Below are positions 1 through 8,172 of a DNA stretch of 19,449 bases, piece after piece (the stretch's first letter is position 1; each line of letters starts with the position of its first letter). The notes below the pieces were generated by a model. The model had not been told where the DNA came from. It saw nothing but the letters and a program-made list of their open reading frames with translations, and did no database searches. The position numbers and the translations under genes were made by a program. The stretch is from CALUTH01 sp964452495 (GTDB lineage Bacteria > Cyanobacteriota > Vampirovibrionia > Gastranaerophilales > Gastranaerophilaceae): assembly GCA_964452495.1 (NCBI GenBank), contig CAYVMC010000032.1, positions 1-19,449 of the forward strand. The letters are read 5' to 3'.

Positions 1-2057
1 GCTCTGATCGCTGTCTCTGGACAAGTCTGACCGGCGGTAATATCGGGTTTAACGCAAATCAGAGTGCAGTATCTGTAGTTATCGGAGGTAATGACAGCGA
101 AATTTCTGCTTTTTCTAGTACACCAAAGTTAACCATCGCTACCAACAGCGGATATCCTCAAATAGGATTCCTTGAAGATGATATGCCAGTCGGTATCATT
201 AACATCATTAACGGACAGGGTATCTCCTTTGGTAATAATATCACTGCCAACAAACCTTATTCTATCGCTATCGGTAACAACGCAAACGCAGTTGGTAACT
301 ATGCCATTGCTATTGGGTATAACGCCAATGTCGGTACGGCTGAAGCTGATATCGCTATTGGAAACAATTCCAACGCTCGTTCTTCAGGACACTCGGTTGC
401 TATCGGGGAAAGAGCCAATACTGCCAAGGCTTATGGAGCAATAACCATCGGGTGTACTGCTAATGCATATATGGCTAACAATTCCATTGCTATTGGAAGA
501 GGCAGTTGTGTTTACAAAAGTGCAAGTACACGTGTAAATAACGCTATTGCTATAGGACACTATTCCAGAGCCAACGCTAACGGCGCTATCGCTATAGGGG
601 CAGCTGATTCATACGCTGGCTCCGCTCAAGCCAGCAGTACCAATGCTATCGCTATTGGAACTCTGACTAACGCTTCTGGTTATATCAGTATGGCTCTGGG
701 AAACAGCGCTAATGCAAGTGAAAGGTACAGTGTAGCTCTAGGAGACTCCGCAAATGTAAGTAGTATTTACAGTACAGCCATAGGATATCAAGCTAACGTT
801 TCTGATGGCCACAGTATTGCGTTGGGAACTGCCACAAATGTAAGTAAGGCTTTCTGTACAGCCATAGGAAATGGTGCTAACGTTTCTGCTCATTACAGTA
901 CAGCCATAGGATGTATAGCTAACACTTCTGCTCATAATAGTATTGCTATAGGATCTAGTGCTAACGTTTCTGGCAATAGCAGTACAGCCATAGGAAATCA
1001 AGCCAACGTTTCTGATGTTTACAGTACAGCCATAGGAGTTCTCGCTAACGTTTCTGGGAATAACAGTATTGCTCTGGGAACTTACGCTAATGTAAGTGGC
1101 ACTTACAGTACCGCCATAGGAATTGGCGCTGACGCTTCTGGCAATTACAGTGATGTTATAGGATACTACGCTAGTGGAAGTGGCACTTACAGTACCGCCA
1201 TAGGATATAAAGCTAACGCTTCTGGTGGTAGTGGTAGCAGTACAGCCATAGGATATATGGCTGACGCTTCTGGTTCACACAGTACCGCTCTGGGAATGTA
1301 CGCTAATGCATCTTATGAGAACTCCACTGCTATCGGATATTGTGCTAAAGCTACAGCTACAAATCAAATCGTTCTTGGTGATGCTAATACTACCGTCTAC
1401 ATTCCAGGGAACCTCGTTGTTACAAAAAATATTGTAGTCGGTAATTCTGCGGCTATAGGTGTTAACCAATCCAGTCCCTACTGGACCAGTATGTGGTTTA
1501 GAGCTAGTAATACTTCCGGTTATGCGGGATATATTATTCGTGAGAACAAATTACACTTTACATCTGTAAATCAAGGCAACGATGATGAGGGTACCTGTAC
1601 TGCTCCTACTTGGGCTACGAGCATTTTTGATACTGCTACCTCAGACCGCCGCCTTAAAGACATCATAGGCGAAAACCTTGATGCCATGGATAAAATCAAT
1701 CGTATCAAAGTCTATGATTTTACCTTCAAAAAGGATGATTTAAAAACTCCGCACGTCGGTGTTATCGCGCAGGAACTTCAAAAAGTATTCCCTAATGCCG
1801 TAACCAAAGACGAAAACGGGTACTTACAAATCAGGCACGAAGATATGTTCTTTACTATGATTAATGCACTCAAAGAGCTTGATGCAAAAATCAAACAACT
1901 CGCACAGCAATTGGCTGATAACATCAAAATTGTTACTTCTGACAGCCAAAAAATCCGCGAGTTGACTATCCGCGTTAATAATCAGGATAAGGAAATCAAA
2001 GCCTTAAAGAAAGAAGTTGCGGAGTTAAGAAAAATGGTTAACAAATTATCACATTAA
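1..2057 (+). CDS. YadA-head repeat surface protein with C-terminal S74 autoprocessing domain (5' end outside window)
   Basis: The reading frame is open from base 3 with no stop upstream of the first in-window ATG (183), so the gene begins before the window and 183 is not its real start. From about base 260 to 1375 it encodes 26 repeats of the form S-x-A-I-G-x-x-A-N-x-S, mostly 14 residues long, as in the left-handed beta-roll heads of trimeric autotransporter adhesins. A neck-like stretch follows. Then comes a Peptidase_S74 / intramolecular chaperone domain: SDRRLK (Ser codon 1641, Lys codon 1656, five residues apart, the known dyad spacing), HVGVIAQELQKVFP, and a final coiled coil of about 60 residues. 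S74 domains are known to trimerise fibres and then cut themselves off at or next to the Ser. There is no YadA membrane anchor at the C-terminus, so how the fibre attaches is unclear. G+C looks higher than in neighbouring genes (48% against 32% in two 60-base samples). A phage tail fibre is the alternative, but no phage genes are near. Confidence 0.9.
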   Translation, partial: SDRCLWTSLTGGNIGFNANQSAVSVVIGGNDSEISAFSSTPKLTIATNSGYPQIGFLEDDMPVGIINIINGQGISFGNNITANKPYSIAIGNNANAVGNYAIAIGYNANVGTAEADIAIGNNSNARSSGHSVAIGERANTAKAYGAITIGCTANAYMANNSIAIGRGSCVYKSASTRVNNAIAIGHYSRANANGAIAIGAADSYAGSAQASSTNAIAIGTLTNASGYISMALGNSANASERYSVALGDSANVSSIYSTAIGYQANVSDGHSIALGTATNVSKAFCTAIGNGANVSAHYSTAIGCIANTSAHNSIAIGSSANVSGNSSTAIGNQANVSDVYSTAIGVLANVSGNNSIALGTYANVSGTYSTAIGIGADASGNYSDVIGYYASGSGTYSTAIGYKANASGGSGSSTAIGYMADASGSHSTALGMYANASYENSTAIGYCAKATATNQIVLGDANTTVYIPGNLVVTKNIVVGNSAAIGVNQSSPYWTSMWFRASNTSGYAGYIIRENKLHFTSVNQGNDDEGTCTAPTWATSIFDTATSDRRLKDIIGENLDAMDKINRIKVYDFTFKKDDLKTPHVGVIAQELQKVFPNAVTKDENGYLQIRHEDMFFTMINALKELDAKIKQLAQQLADNIKIVTSDSQKIRELTIRVNNQDKEIKALKKEVAELRKMVNKLSH
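771..1275 (+). repeat. Near-identical 42-nt tandem units in the adhesin head
   Basis: The string AGTACAGCCATAGGA starts at 771, 897, 981, 1023 and 1239, and close variants (AGTACCGCC...) occur near 1107 and 1191. The first four spacings are exact multiples of 42 nt, which is 14 codons. The last is offset by six bases because of a GGSGSS insertion. The units are alike at the DNA level as well as in protein, so they probably spread by recent duplication or gene conversion. Gain or loss of units keeps the frame and would change fibre length. Confidence 0.8.
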
Positions 2058-2075
2058 AGTGAATTACCTAAATAG

Positions 2076-2095
2076 ATAACCGTGCAAACGGTTAT
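2076..2095 (+). other. Perfect 8-bp hairpin with GCAA tetraloop
   Basis: ATAACCGT pairs with ACGGTTAT around a GCAA loop, a GNRA-type tetraloop. It lies 18 bases after the adhesin stop codon and 12 bases before the terminator hairpin, so it would sit in the 3' untranslated region. It has no T-tract of its own. A role in mRNA stability is possible but is inference. Confidence 0.6.
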
Positions 2096-2107
2096 GTGCT
2101 TTACAAC

Positions 2108-2133
2108 GGCGGGCTGATAACCCGCCTTTTTTT
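2108..2133 (+). terminator. Rho-independent terminator after the adhesin gene
   Basis: GGCGGG, a 7-base loop (CTGATAA), CCCGCC and then seven T. This is a textbook intrinsic terminator, 50 bases after the stop codon. The rest of the gap up to 2265, between this gene and the convergent gene, shows no other clear structure. Confidence 0.93.
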
Positions 2134-2265
2134 ATCAAACCTGCTCACCCGCTCCACTCTGATTTGCAATGCATCCAAATGATTTTTGGCAATAGCGGAA
2201 AGTTCTTACAGGGGTAAAATATATATTCCTATTTGAAAAACCCGTAACTTTCAATATTTCATATT

Positions 2266-4374
2266 TTATGGCTTAGTAAAAGGAATAAACAACCTTGTAA
2301 CGAGTGCCATTGTTTCAGGGAAATTTTTTATCAAATTAAATACCCGTAATCCAACGGAATACGTATCCGGTGCCATATACATAAGTGATGCTGAATCCGC
2401 AAAAAATTCACATTCACCTCTGTTTTTATTTTCTATACTAAAATAATAATTCATATCACGATTAATACACAACGAAGGCTCCGATTGTCTTGCCAATTCA
2501 AGTTCTTTGTTCATCATCTTCCTGAAAGATTTATCCGTAGAATAATTATACTTCAAAGTTTTCCCGAGCATTTCCACATCATTTGCATGTACTCCCTCAT
2601 GCACCAATGCAAACCCGCCATGTTCTTCCGAATTAAAATAAATATTGTTTTCTACCGGCATATAACATGTCTTTTCTTTATTAGTATCTTTTATTACAGA
2701 TTTATTTTTAATTAGATTTATAAGAAACTCCGCTGAAATTTGTTTTAATGTCCCGAAAGTATTATTATTACCGATTACTACCGGCCTTTTATATTTAGAT
2801 ACCCCATCAGTCGTATTACTTTGTACATTTAAGTAAAATTTCTTTCCCTGTTTATTACCGCCTGCCGGTTCAGTGACAACAATTTTATTATCTGCAAATG
2901 TAACATCATACTCTTTACCGTCAATTACCGAAACAATATGATTATCATCAACAACTTTTTTAATCAGGTTTCTTGATAAAAGACAAACACCGTCTGCATC
3001 TGCAATATTATACTCATACGTACTGTTTCCGGCAATATCTTCTTTATAAAGCATATCACTTTCAAAATCATTTGCCGTTGTCACATGTATCTTCTTAAGA
3101 ATTTCTCCCGTAAGCGGATCTTTTACCCCTCTTGAAACAATCTCGATATGCCCGTCCGGATAAGCGTAAAATATATCATACATCCCCGGTAATTGTGACA
3201 ATTTATAATACTCTGTTCTTATCAGCTTTCCGTCCGGTGATTTTCTTTTAATTATCTGCTCTTTAACAAAATCCGAATACTGTCCTTTTGTATCAAATTT
3301 TCTGTCCACTTCCGTATTTGTAATTAAATCCTTAAAATTTATTACTGCATTTCTAGAATTTCCGGTTACTTTTCCAAAATCATACTCCGAAATTGATAAC
3401 ATCTGCCCTTCTCTATCATATTCATAGGCTAAAAAAGAAGAATGCGAGTTTGCATGTTTAACACCTATCAAACAGTGTTTATTTTTATCTTTAGAAGTCG
3501 TCACAGTAATATACGCCTCCTGATTACCTGCACCCGCGGCGATGAACTCCTCTTGTAAAGATAAAAGCTTTTCTTTTACAACTTGCGCCGTTTTGACATT
3601 ATCAGGGTAAAACGTTGGTTTAGAAACATAATTTATAGCACTAACAACCTCAGGAGTGTAAAATATTTTTGCGGCTTCAGGTGACTCGTAACAATTTATG
3701 GCAATAAAATCCATATAATCGCATGCCGGATTAATTTCTTTCAATTCTTTGTCAAGTCGCAGCATTTCAATAATATTCTTATATGGCTTCTTATTTTGAT
3801 TTAGGGTATGCAAACTGTATATCAAAAAATAAACATCCGCACCATTTTCCAATGCTTCATTTATTATATGGTAATCTTTTTTACGAAGGTTTACCTCATC
3901 AAAATTCGACTCAAGCTTTAGAAAATCAAACGGCTTCTTAACCTTTTGAGCGATGGCAATTTTATCAGCGTCAAATTTACCGTTGCTTTTTACTGCATCC
4001 ATATAATTTATAAAATTTCTCTCCCCAACATCAACACAATAATCAACATCCGTTCCGGAGCCGTCGCTAAGCTCGGCATACATCTTCAAAACAAGAGCTA
4101 GTGCAGGGATATAAACAAGTCCTCTTTCAAGACAGTATTTACCTAAAACTTTTAATTCCTTTTGTGACGCAAATCCGTATTCCGAATAGTTTGCCAGAAT
4201 ATCAGAAAATGGGGCATATTCATAAGAGTTTATTTTTTTTACCTTTTCCCGTTTAGCAGTTGATGAAACAAATACATCAGATGCACTCTCTGGGACAGCT
4301 TTGCGAGAGTTATTTTTAATAACCTGTTTTAATGTTTTACCCGTTTTAATATACGGATTTAGCTTTACCTTCAC
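2266..4374 (-). CDS. Putative zinc metallopeptidase with a lethal-factor-like (ATLF/M34) C-terminal domain
   Basis: 702 residues with a GTG start, supported by AAGGAG six bases upstream. There is no signal peptide or membrane segment. The key feature is HEGVH at residues 592-596 (HExxH: two zinc ligands and the catalytic Glu), followed by GECEFFADSASLM around 653-665 and NFPET at 684-688. The order and wording resemble the catalytic domain of anthrax lethal factor, which from memory has HEFGH followed by EAEFFAEAF and then NAPKT. Either Glu654 or Glu656 would be the third ligand. The first 500 residues match nothing I recognise; their second half is beta-rich, with short charged repeats such as DPLTGE. 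Substrate, export route and target are unknown. It converges on the adhesin gene and is divergent from the TolC-like gene. The metallopeptidase call is fairly sure; the M34-type assignment is inference. Confidence 0.65.
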   Translation of the reverse strand: MKVKLNPYIKTGKTLKQVIKNNSRKAVPESASDVFVSSTAKREKVKKINSYEYAPFSDILANYSEYGFASQKELKVLGKYCLERGLVYIPALALVLKMYAELSDGSGTDVDYCVDVGERNFINYMDAVKSNGKFDADKIAIAQKVKKPFDFLKLESNFDEVNLRKKDYHIINEALENGADVYFLIYSLHTLNQNKKPYKNIIEMLRLDKELKEINPACDYMDFIAINCYESPEAAKIFYTPEVVSAINYVSKPTFYPDNVKTAQVVKEKLLSLQEEFIAAGAGNQEAYITVTTSKDKNKHCLIGVKHANSHSSFLAYEYDREGQMLSISEYDFGKVTGNSRNAVINFKDLITNTEVDRKFDTKGQYSDFVKEQIIKRKSPDGKLIRTEYYKLSQLPGMYDIFYAYPDGHIEIVSRGVKDPLTGEILKKIHVTTANDFESDMLYKEDIAGNSTYEYNIADADGVCLLSRNLIKKVVDDNHIVSVIDGKEYDVTFADNKIVVTEPAGGNKQGKKFYLNVQSNTTDGVSKYKRPVVIGNNNTFGTLKQISAEFLINLIKNKSVIKDTNKEKTCYMPVENNIYFNSEEHGGFALVHEGVHANDVEMLGKTLKYNYSTDKSFRKMMNKELELARQSEPSLCINRDMNYYFSIENKNRGECEFFADSASLMYMAPDTYSVGLRVFNLIKNFPETMALVTRLFIPFTKP

Positions 4375-4460
4375 TAACTTCTCCTTTTACAAGTACAAGT
4401 ATTACATACAAAAATACGTAAAACAAAAAATTTGCCGTAATAATAAACTCTTATTACAAA

Positions 4461-4482
4461 ATATTTACATAAAAGTAAATAT
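4461..4482. promoter_or_regulatory. Inverted repeat in the divergent promoter region
   Basis: ATATTTAC, six bases, then GTAAATAT: perfect 8-bp arms. It lies between the divergent peptidase and TolC-like genes, ending three bases before the -35 box of the latter. It could be an operator or a small hairpin. It is very AT-rich, so chance is a real alternative. Confidence 0.4.
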
Positions 4483-4485
4483 CTA

Positions 4486-4515
4486 TTGAAAAAAAATATT
4501 TTACTGTGTTATGAT
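4486..4515 (+). promoter_or_regulatory. Promoter of the TolC-like gene
   Basis: TTGAAA at 4486-4491, an 18-base spacer, and TATGAT at 4510-4515. TGT precedes the -10, giving an extended -10 (TGn). Transcription would begin near 4522, just ahead of AAGGAG at 4524-4529. Confidence 0.6.
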
Positions 4516-4524
4516 AATAACACA
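4505..4524. promoter_or_regulatory. Palindromic operator candidate over the -10 box
   Basis: TGTGTTATGATAATAACACA consists of perfect 8-bp arms around GATA. It covers the whole -10 box and the expected transcription start of the efflux-channel gene. This is a typical placement for a TetR- or MarR-type repressor site. No such repressor gene lies in the window. Confidence 0.5.
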
Positions 4525-4540
4525 AGGAGCAAGTGTAGAA

Positions 4541-5926
4541 ATGACCATTAAACTTTTTATCAGGCTGCTCTTATCTGTAATTATTACCTCACAGCTGGTT
4601 TATGCTGCCGAAACAGATTACAAAATAGCATATACAAATATGGACTGGTGGAATAAATATCAGGATGAGAAGCTTATAGAATATATACAAGAGCTGGTTA
4701 CTAATAATCAGGATTTAAAAATTGCAAATATACGTACTAAAGAAGCACAGGAAGCTGTAAAAATGGCAGTAGCAAGCCAGCTGCCATATATCGGGTTTGA
4801 TGGAACAGCACAAAGAATATTCCACTCCAGTGATAACGAGTACGGTTCAATGTTTATCCCTACATATAAACAAAGTCAGTTCATACTACCACTCTCCGCA
4901 TCGTATGAAATTGATATATGGGGCAAAAATCTTAACAACAAACGTGCTGCAAAAAAATCACTTGCAATAGTAAGAGAAAATGAACGCGCAGCTTATATTT
5001 CAATAATTTCAAACTTCGCAGCAGATTATTTTAACCTAATAAAAACAAGAAAATTAATCTCAAATTATGAAAACATGCTCGAAATTCAAACCGAGATTGC
5101 TGAAATGACAGAAACAAAATATAACTGGGGATTATGCGGGTACAATGAGGTTTTAACGGAAAAACAAGCTCTGTCACAATTAAAAAATCATTTGAATAAC
5201 CTTAAAGAATTTGAAGATTTACTGGAAAATCAAATGATGGTAATTCTGGGCAGCCGCACACCATCCGAAATAGCTGTAAGTGATTGGGAAAGCGTTTCAA
5301 CATTTGAAATCCCTTCCGAGTTAAACGGAGCACTTATTCAATACAGACCTGATTATCAAAAAATGCAATTGAACGTTGAAAAAAAAGGATTTGACCTTAA
5401 AACCGCAAGGGCAAATCTGCTGCCGACATTTACAATATTTGGTACAATCGGATACAACGCTTATCAGGTCGGTAAAATGTTTACACCAAAAACTTTCATG
5501 TCCTCTGCTGGAATTTCACCGAATATTGATTTGTTCACTGGCGGCGCTAAAATGGCTGTGTTCAGAATCAGCAAGTTAGGTTTAAAAGAAGCACTTGAAC
5601 AGTATGAAAAAGTCGTTCTAACTTCTATGCAGGAAATCAATGACTCTCTTTCGTCAGCAAAGCTTATGAGAGATAGCTACACCAACGGTACTGATATTTT
5701 TAATAATCAAAAACACAAGTTTGACCTTGCAACAAAGCAGTTTGATATAGGCGCAATGTCAAGACTTGATTATTTAAAACACGAAAAAGAAATGTTACAG
5801 GTTGAAGAAGAAGAAATTTCTTCAAAAATAGATTATGTAGTATCAACTATAAATCTTTACAAAGCTGTCGGCGGAATTGATTACTTAAATCAACCATCAC
5901 AGGAAATAGAAGAAGAAAATGTGTAA
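4541..5926 (+). CDS. TolC/NodT-family outer-membrane efflux protein
   Basis: This is the outer-membrane channel of a tripartite export system, forming a trimeric beta-barrel and periplasmic tunnel. From the ATG at 4541 it encodes 461 residues with a clear signal peptide: KLFIR, a hydrophobic core, and VYA|AET at residues 20-25. The upstream in-frame ATG at 4511 lies inside the -10 box and would put an acidic stretch ahead of the signal, so I reject it. Two outer-membrane-efflux-protein repeats are visible. YEIDIWGK at 122-129 is the family signature, long heptad helices follow, and the C-terminal part ends in NLYKAVGG. There is no lipobox Cys, unlike OprM-type lipoproteins. No membrane-fusion protein or RND/ABC pump is adjacent, so its partner must be encoded elsewhere. 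Confidence 0.88.
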   Translation: MTIKLFIRLLLSVIITSQLVYAAETDYKIAYTNMDWWNKYQDEKLIEYIQELVTNNQDLKIANIRTKEAQEAVKMAVASQLPYIGFDGTAQRIFHSSDNEYGSMFIPTYKQSQFILPLSASYEIDIWGKNLNNKRAAKKSLAIVRENERAAYISIISNFAADYFNLIKTRKLISNYENMLEIQTEIAEMTETKYNWGLCGYNEVLTEKQALSQLKNHLNNLKEFEDLLENQMMVILGSRTPSEIAVSDWESVSTFEIPSELNGALIQYRPDYQKMQLNVEKKGFDLKTARANLLPTFTIFGTIGYNAYQVGKMFTPKTFMSSAGISPNIDLFTGGAKMAVFRISKLGLKEALEQYEKVVLTSMQEINDSLSSAKLMRDSYTNGTDIFNNQKHKFDLATKQFDIGAMSRLDYLKHEKEMLQVEEEEISSKIDYVVSTINLYKAVGGIDYLNQPSQEIEEENV

Positions 5927-6029
5927 TTAATTATATCGGACAATAGTTTTACCATATTAATATCTGTTATTGCAATGCAAAAGTTTTATTTTTGCGGTAA
6001 AATCAAGCTGTAAGACAAAGGAAAAAATT

Positions 6030-6836
6030 ATGTGGGATTATTCGGAAAAAGTACTTGACCATTACAGAAATCCAAGGAATGTAGGCAGTATAGAAGATGC
6101 CGATGCCATTGGTGAAGCCGGCTCTCTTGCCTGCGGAGACTCTTTAAAAATATATTTGAAAATAGATAACGGTATTGTAACGGATGCAAAATTTCAAACA
6201 TTCGGCTGCGGCTCTGCAGTAGCAAGTTCAAGTATCCTGACAGAAATGATTATCGGAAAACCGATTGAAGAGGTCAGAAAAATCTCAAACAAAGATATTG
6301 CAGATGCACTGGACGGATTACCGCCTGAAAAAATGCATTGTTCGGTTATGGGACATGAAGCTCTTGAAGATGCGCTTAAACATTATTTCAAGGAAGAAGC
6401 TGCACAGCAGGAAAAAATTGTGTGTACTTGCTTTAATATAACTGAAAAACAAATATGGGATGCTATTAAAGAAAACGGTCTTACTACTGTAGAAGATGTT
6501 ACTAACTATACAAAAGCAGGGGGAGCCTGCGGACGCTGCAAAAATATTATCAAAGATATACTTGAAACCTACAACAAAAAAACAATAGAAGAATCTAAAA
6601 TGACTTCTACCCAAATGGTTTTAAAAGTTAATAAAGTTATTGAAACAATAATCGCACCCGAACTTGAAAAAGACGGCGGCGGGATTGAACTGATTGATGT
6701 TTCCGGTAATAAGGTTATGGTTAAATTGTACGGGCGTTGTTCGTCATGTAAAAATTCGCTTGTTACATTAAAGTCATTCGTTGAAACAACCCTGAGAGAT
6801 AAAATAAGTAAAGATATAGAAGTTATACAGGTATAA
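6030..6836 (+). CDS. nifU: NifU-type Fe-S cluster assembly scaffold
   Basis: 268 residues from ATG 6030 (AAAGGA seven bases upstream). The N-terminus WDYSEKVLDHYRNPRNVG is canonical, which rules out an earlier in-frame TTG at 5970. All three classic NifU domains are present. The IscU-like scaffold has Cys35, Cys60 and Cys104. The central BFD-like [2Fe-2S] domain has Cys132, Cys134, Cys167 and Cys170. The C-terminal NFU domain has CSSC (Cys237, Cys240) after ELEKDGGGIEL. The arrangement follows Azotobacter NifU. It builds [2Fe-2S]/[4Fe-4S] clusters on sulfur supplied by NifS, whose gene starts three bases after the stop. No nitrogenase genes are visible, so a general housekeeping role is likely, as in Helicobacter and Campylobacter. 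Confidence 0.95.
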   Translation: MWDYSEKVLDHYRNPRNVGSIEDADAIGEAGSLACGDSLKIYLKIDNGIVTDAKFQTFGCGSAVASSSILTEMIIGKPIEEVRKISNKDIADALDGLPPEKMHCSVMGHEALEDALKHYFKEEAAQQEKIVCTCFNITEKQIWDAIKENGLTTVEDVTNYTKAGGACGRCKNIIKDILETYNKKTIEESKMTSTQMVLKVNKVIETIIAPELEKDGGGIELIDVSGNKVMVKLYGRCSSCKNSLVTLKSFVETTLRDKISKDIEVIQV

Positions 6837-6838
6837 AA

Positions 6839-8053
6839 ATGATTTACTTAGATAATAATGCAACAACAAAAGTAGATGAAAAAGTATTAGAAGAAATGCT
6901 TCCATACCTGCAGGACGAGTATGCAAATCCATCCAGTATGTACGACTTTAGCCGCAAGGCACACAATGCTATAAAGGAAGCAAGGGGGAAAATCAAGGAT
7001 TTTATTAATGCTGCAAACGAGCGGGAAATTATATTTACCTCCTGCGGCTCTGAAAGCGCAAATATGGCAATAAAAGGGGTTCTCGGTTATAACACAACAA
7101 AACGCCATATTATAACTACAAAAGTCGAACACCCTTGCGTACTAAATACCTATAAAGAATACGAAAAGCTCGGATACGAAGTCGACTACATCGGAGTCAA
7201 TAATTCCGGCGAACTGGATTTGGAAGAATTAAAAACTAAAATCCGCAAAGATACAGCTCTTGTATCTATAATGTGGGCTAACAATGAAACCGGTATTATT
7301 TTCCCAATAAAACAAATCTCAGAAATAATTAAAACCAGAAATCCGGAAACAAAATTCTTTGTCGATGCAGTTCAGGCTGCCGGAAAAATTCCTATAAACG
7401 TACAAGAAAATGGTATTGACCTTTTAGGTATTTCCGGACACAAATTTCACGCTCCAAAAGGTGTAGGAGTACTTTATGTAAACGCAAAAACTTCAATACT
7501 TCCCCTTATTGCAGGCGGTCATCAGGAAAGAGGCCTAAGAGCAGGAACAGAAAATGTTCCTTACATTACTGGCATAGGAAAAGCTGCCGAACTTGCGGCA
7601 GACGGATTGGAATACGAAGCAAAAGAAGTAAAAAGACTTCGCAATAAACTTGAAACCGGAATTTTGAGTTCCGTATTTAATGCACGTATGAACGCATCTA
7701 TCACAAACCGTGTTCCCAATACCACAAACATTGGATTTGAATATATTGAAGGAGAATTGATTTTACTCCATCTGAGCGACTTAGGAATCTGTGCAAGTTC
7801 AGGTAGTGCCTGTACTTCCGGTTCTCTTGAACCAAGCCACGTTTTAAGGGCAATGGGAATACCGTTTACATCACTGCACGGAAGTATAAGATTCAGTTTG
7901 AGTAAATATACTACAGATAAAGAGATTGATTACGTACTTGAAAAACTTCCGGCAGTAATTGATAAGTTGAATAAAATATCACCATTCCAGAAAGAACTGG
8001 AACATCTCAAAGCCTGTAAAGGGAGCCAGAATATAACAGAAGCAAAAGAGTAG
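6839..8053 (+). CDS. nifS: Cysteine desulfurase, NifS type
   Basis: A PLP enzyme of 404 residues that turns L-cysteine into alanine plus a persulfide sulfur for NifU. It starts YLDNNATT. The PLP lysine is Lys202 in SGHKFHAPKG, and the persulfide Cys is Cys325 in SSGSACTSGSLEPSHVL; both numbers equal those of Azotobacter NifS as I recall them. The Cys loop is the long form seen in class I desulfurases (NifS/IscS), not the SufS form. Only two bases separate the nifU stop and this ATG, and the ribosome-binding site is weak (ACAGG), so translation is probably coupled to nifU. The 119-base gap after the gene holds no convincing terminator. Annotators may call it iscS. Confidence 0.94.
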   Translation: MIYLDNNATTKVDEKVLEEMLPYLQDEYANPSSMYDFSRKAHNAIKEARGKIKDFINAANEREIIFTSCGSESANMAIKGVLGYNTTKRHIITTKVEHPCVLNTYKEYEKLGYEVDYIGVNNSGELDLEELKTKIRKDTALVSIMWANNETGIIFPIKQISEIIKTRNPETKFFVDAVQAAGKIPINVQENGIDLLGISGHKFHAPKGVGVLYVNAKTSILPLIAGGHQERGLRAGTENVPYITGIGKAAELAADGLEYEAKEVKRLRNKLETGILSSVFNARMNASITNRVPNTTNIGFEYIEGELILLHLSDLGICASSGSACTSGSLEPSHVLRAMGIPFTSLHGSIRFSLSKYTTDKEIDYVLEKLPAVIDKLNKISPFQKELEHLKACKGSQNITEAKE

Positions 8054-8172
8054 TTCTTTTAAACCTTAAATCGTAAACAGCAAAATAAAGCTGATACGGT
8101 TAATATTCAAAACAGGGATAAAAGAAAAAGAAACTTTATTTATGCGAAAACAAATTATTTTATTTTCACACC

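Noticed and set aside
183..185. ATG at 183 as the start of the adhesin gene
   Set aside because: The same frame is open back to base 3 with protein-like sequence and no ribosome-binding site precedes 183, so the gene begins outside the window.
738..1001. Minus-strand open frame inside the adhesin repeats
   Set aside because: It is the mirror of the 42-nt repeats on the coding strand and has no start signals of its own.
264..1375. CRISPR-like array
   Set aside because: Repeats are coding, contiguous, degenerate and in 3-base register, with no unique spacers.
1..2057. Prophage tail-fibre region
   Set aside because: Only the S74 domain is phage-like; no structural, integrase or lysis genes lie in the following 17 kb.
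4511..4540. Upstream ATG of the TolC-like gene
   Set aside because: It overlaps the -10 box and would place an acidic stretch before a clear signal peptide; ATG 4541 fits better.
5970..6003. Promoter TTGCAA / TAAAAT before nifU
   Set aside because: The spacer is 22 bases, too long for sigma-70; no better pair was found.
5970..6029. TTG start adding 20 residues to NifU
   Set aside because: The canonical N-terminus starts at ATG 6030, which has AAAGGA at the right distance.
8054..8172. Terminator after nifS
   Set aside because: Only 4-bp stems and a distant AAATAAAG/CTTTATTT pair are present, with no convincing GC-rich stem and T-tract.
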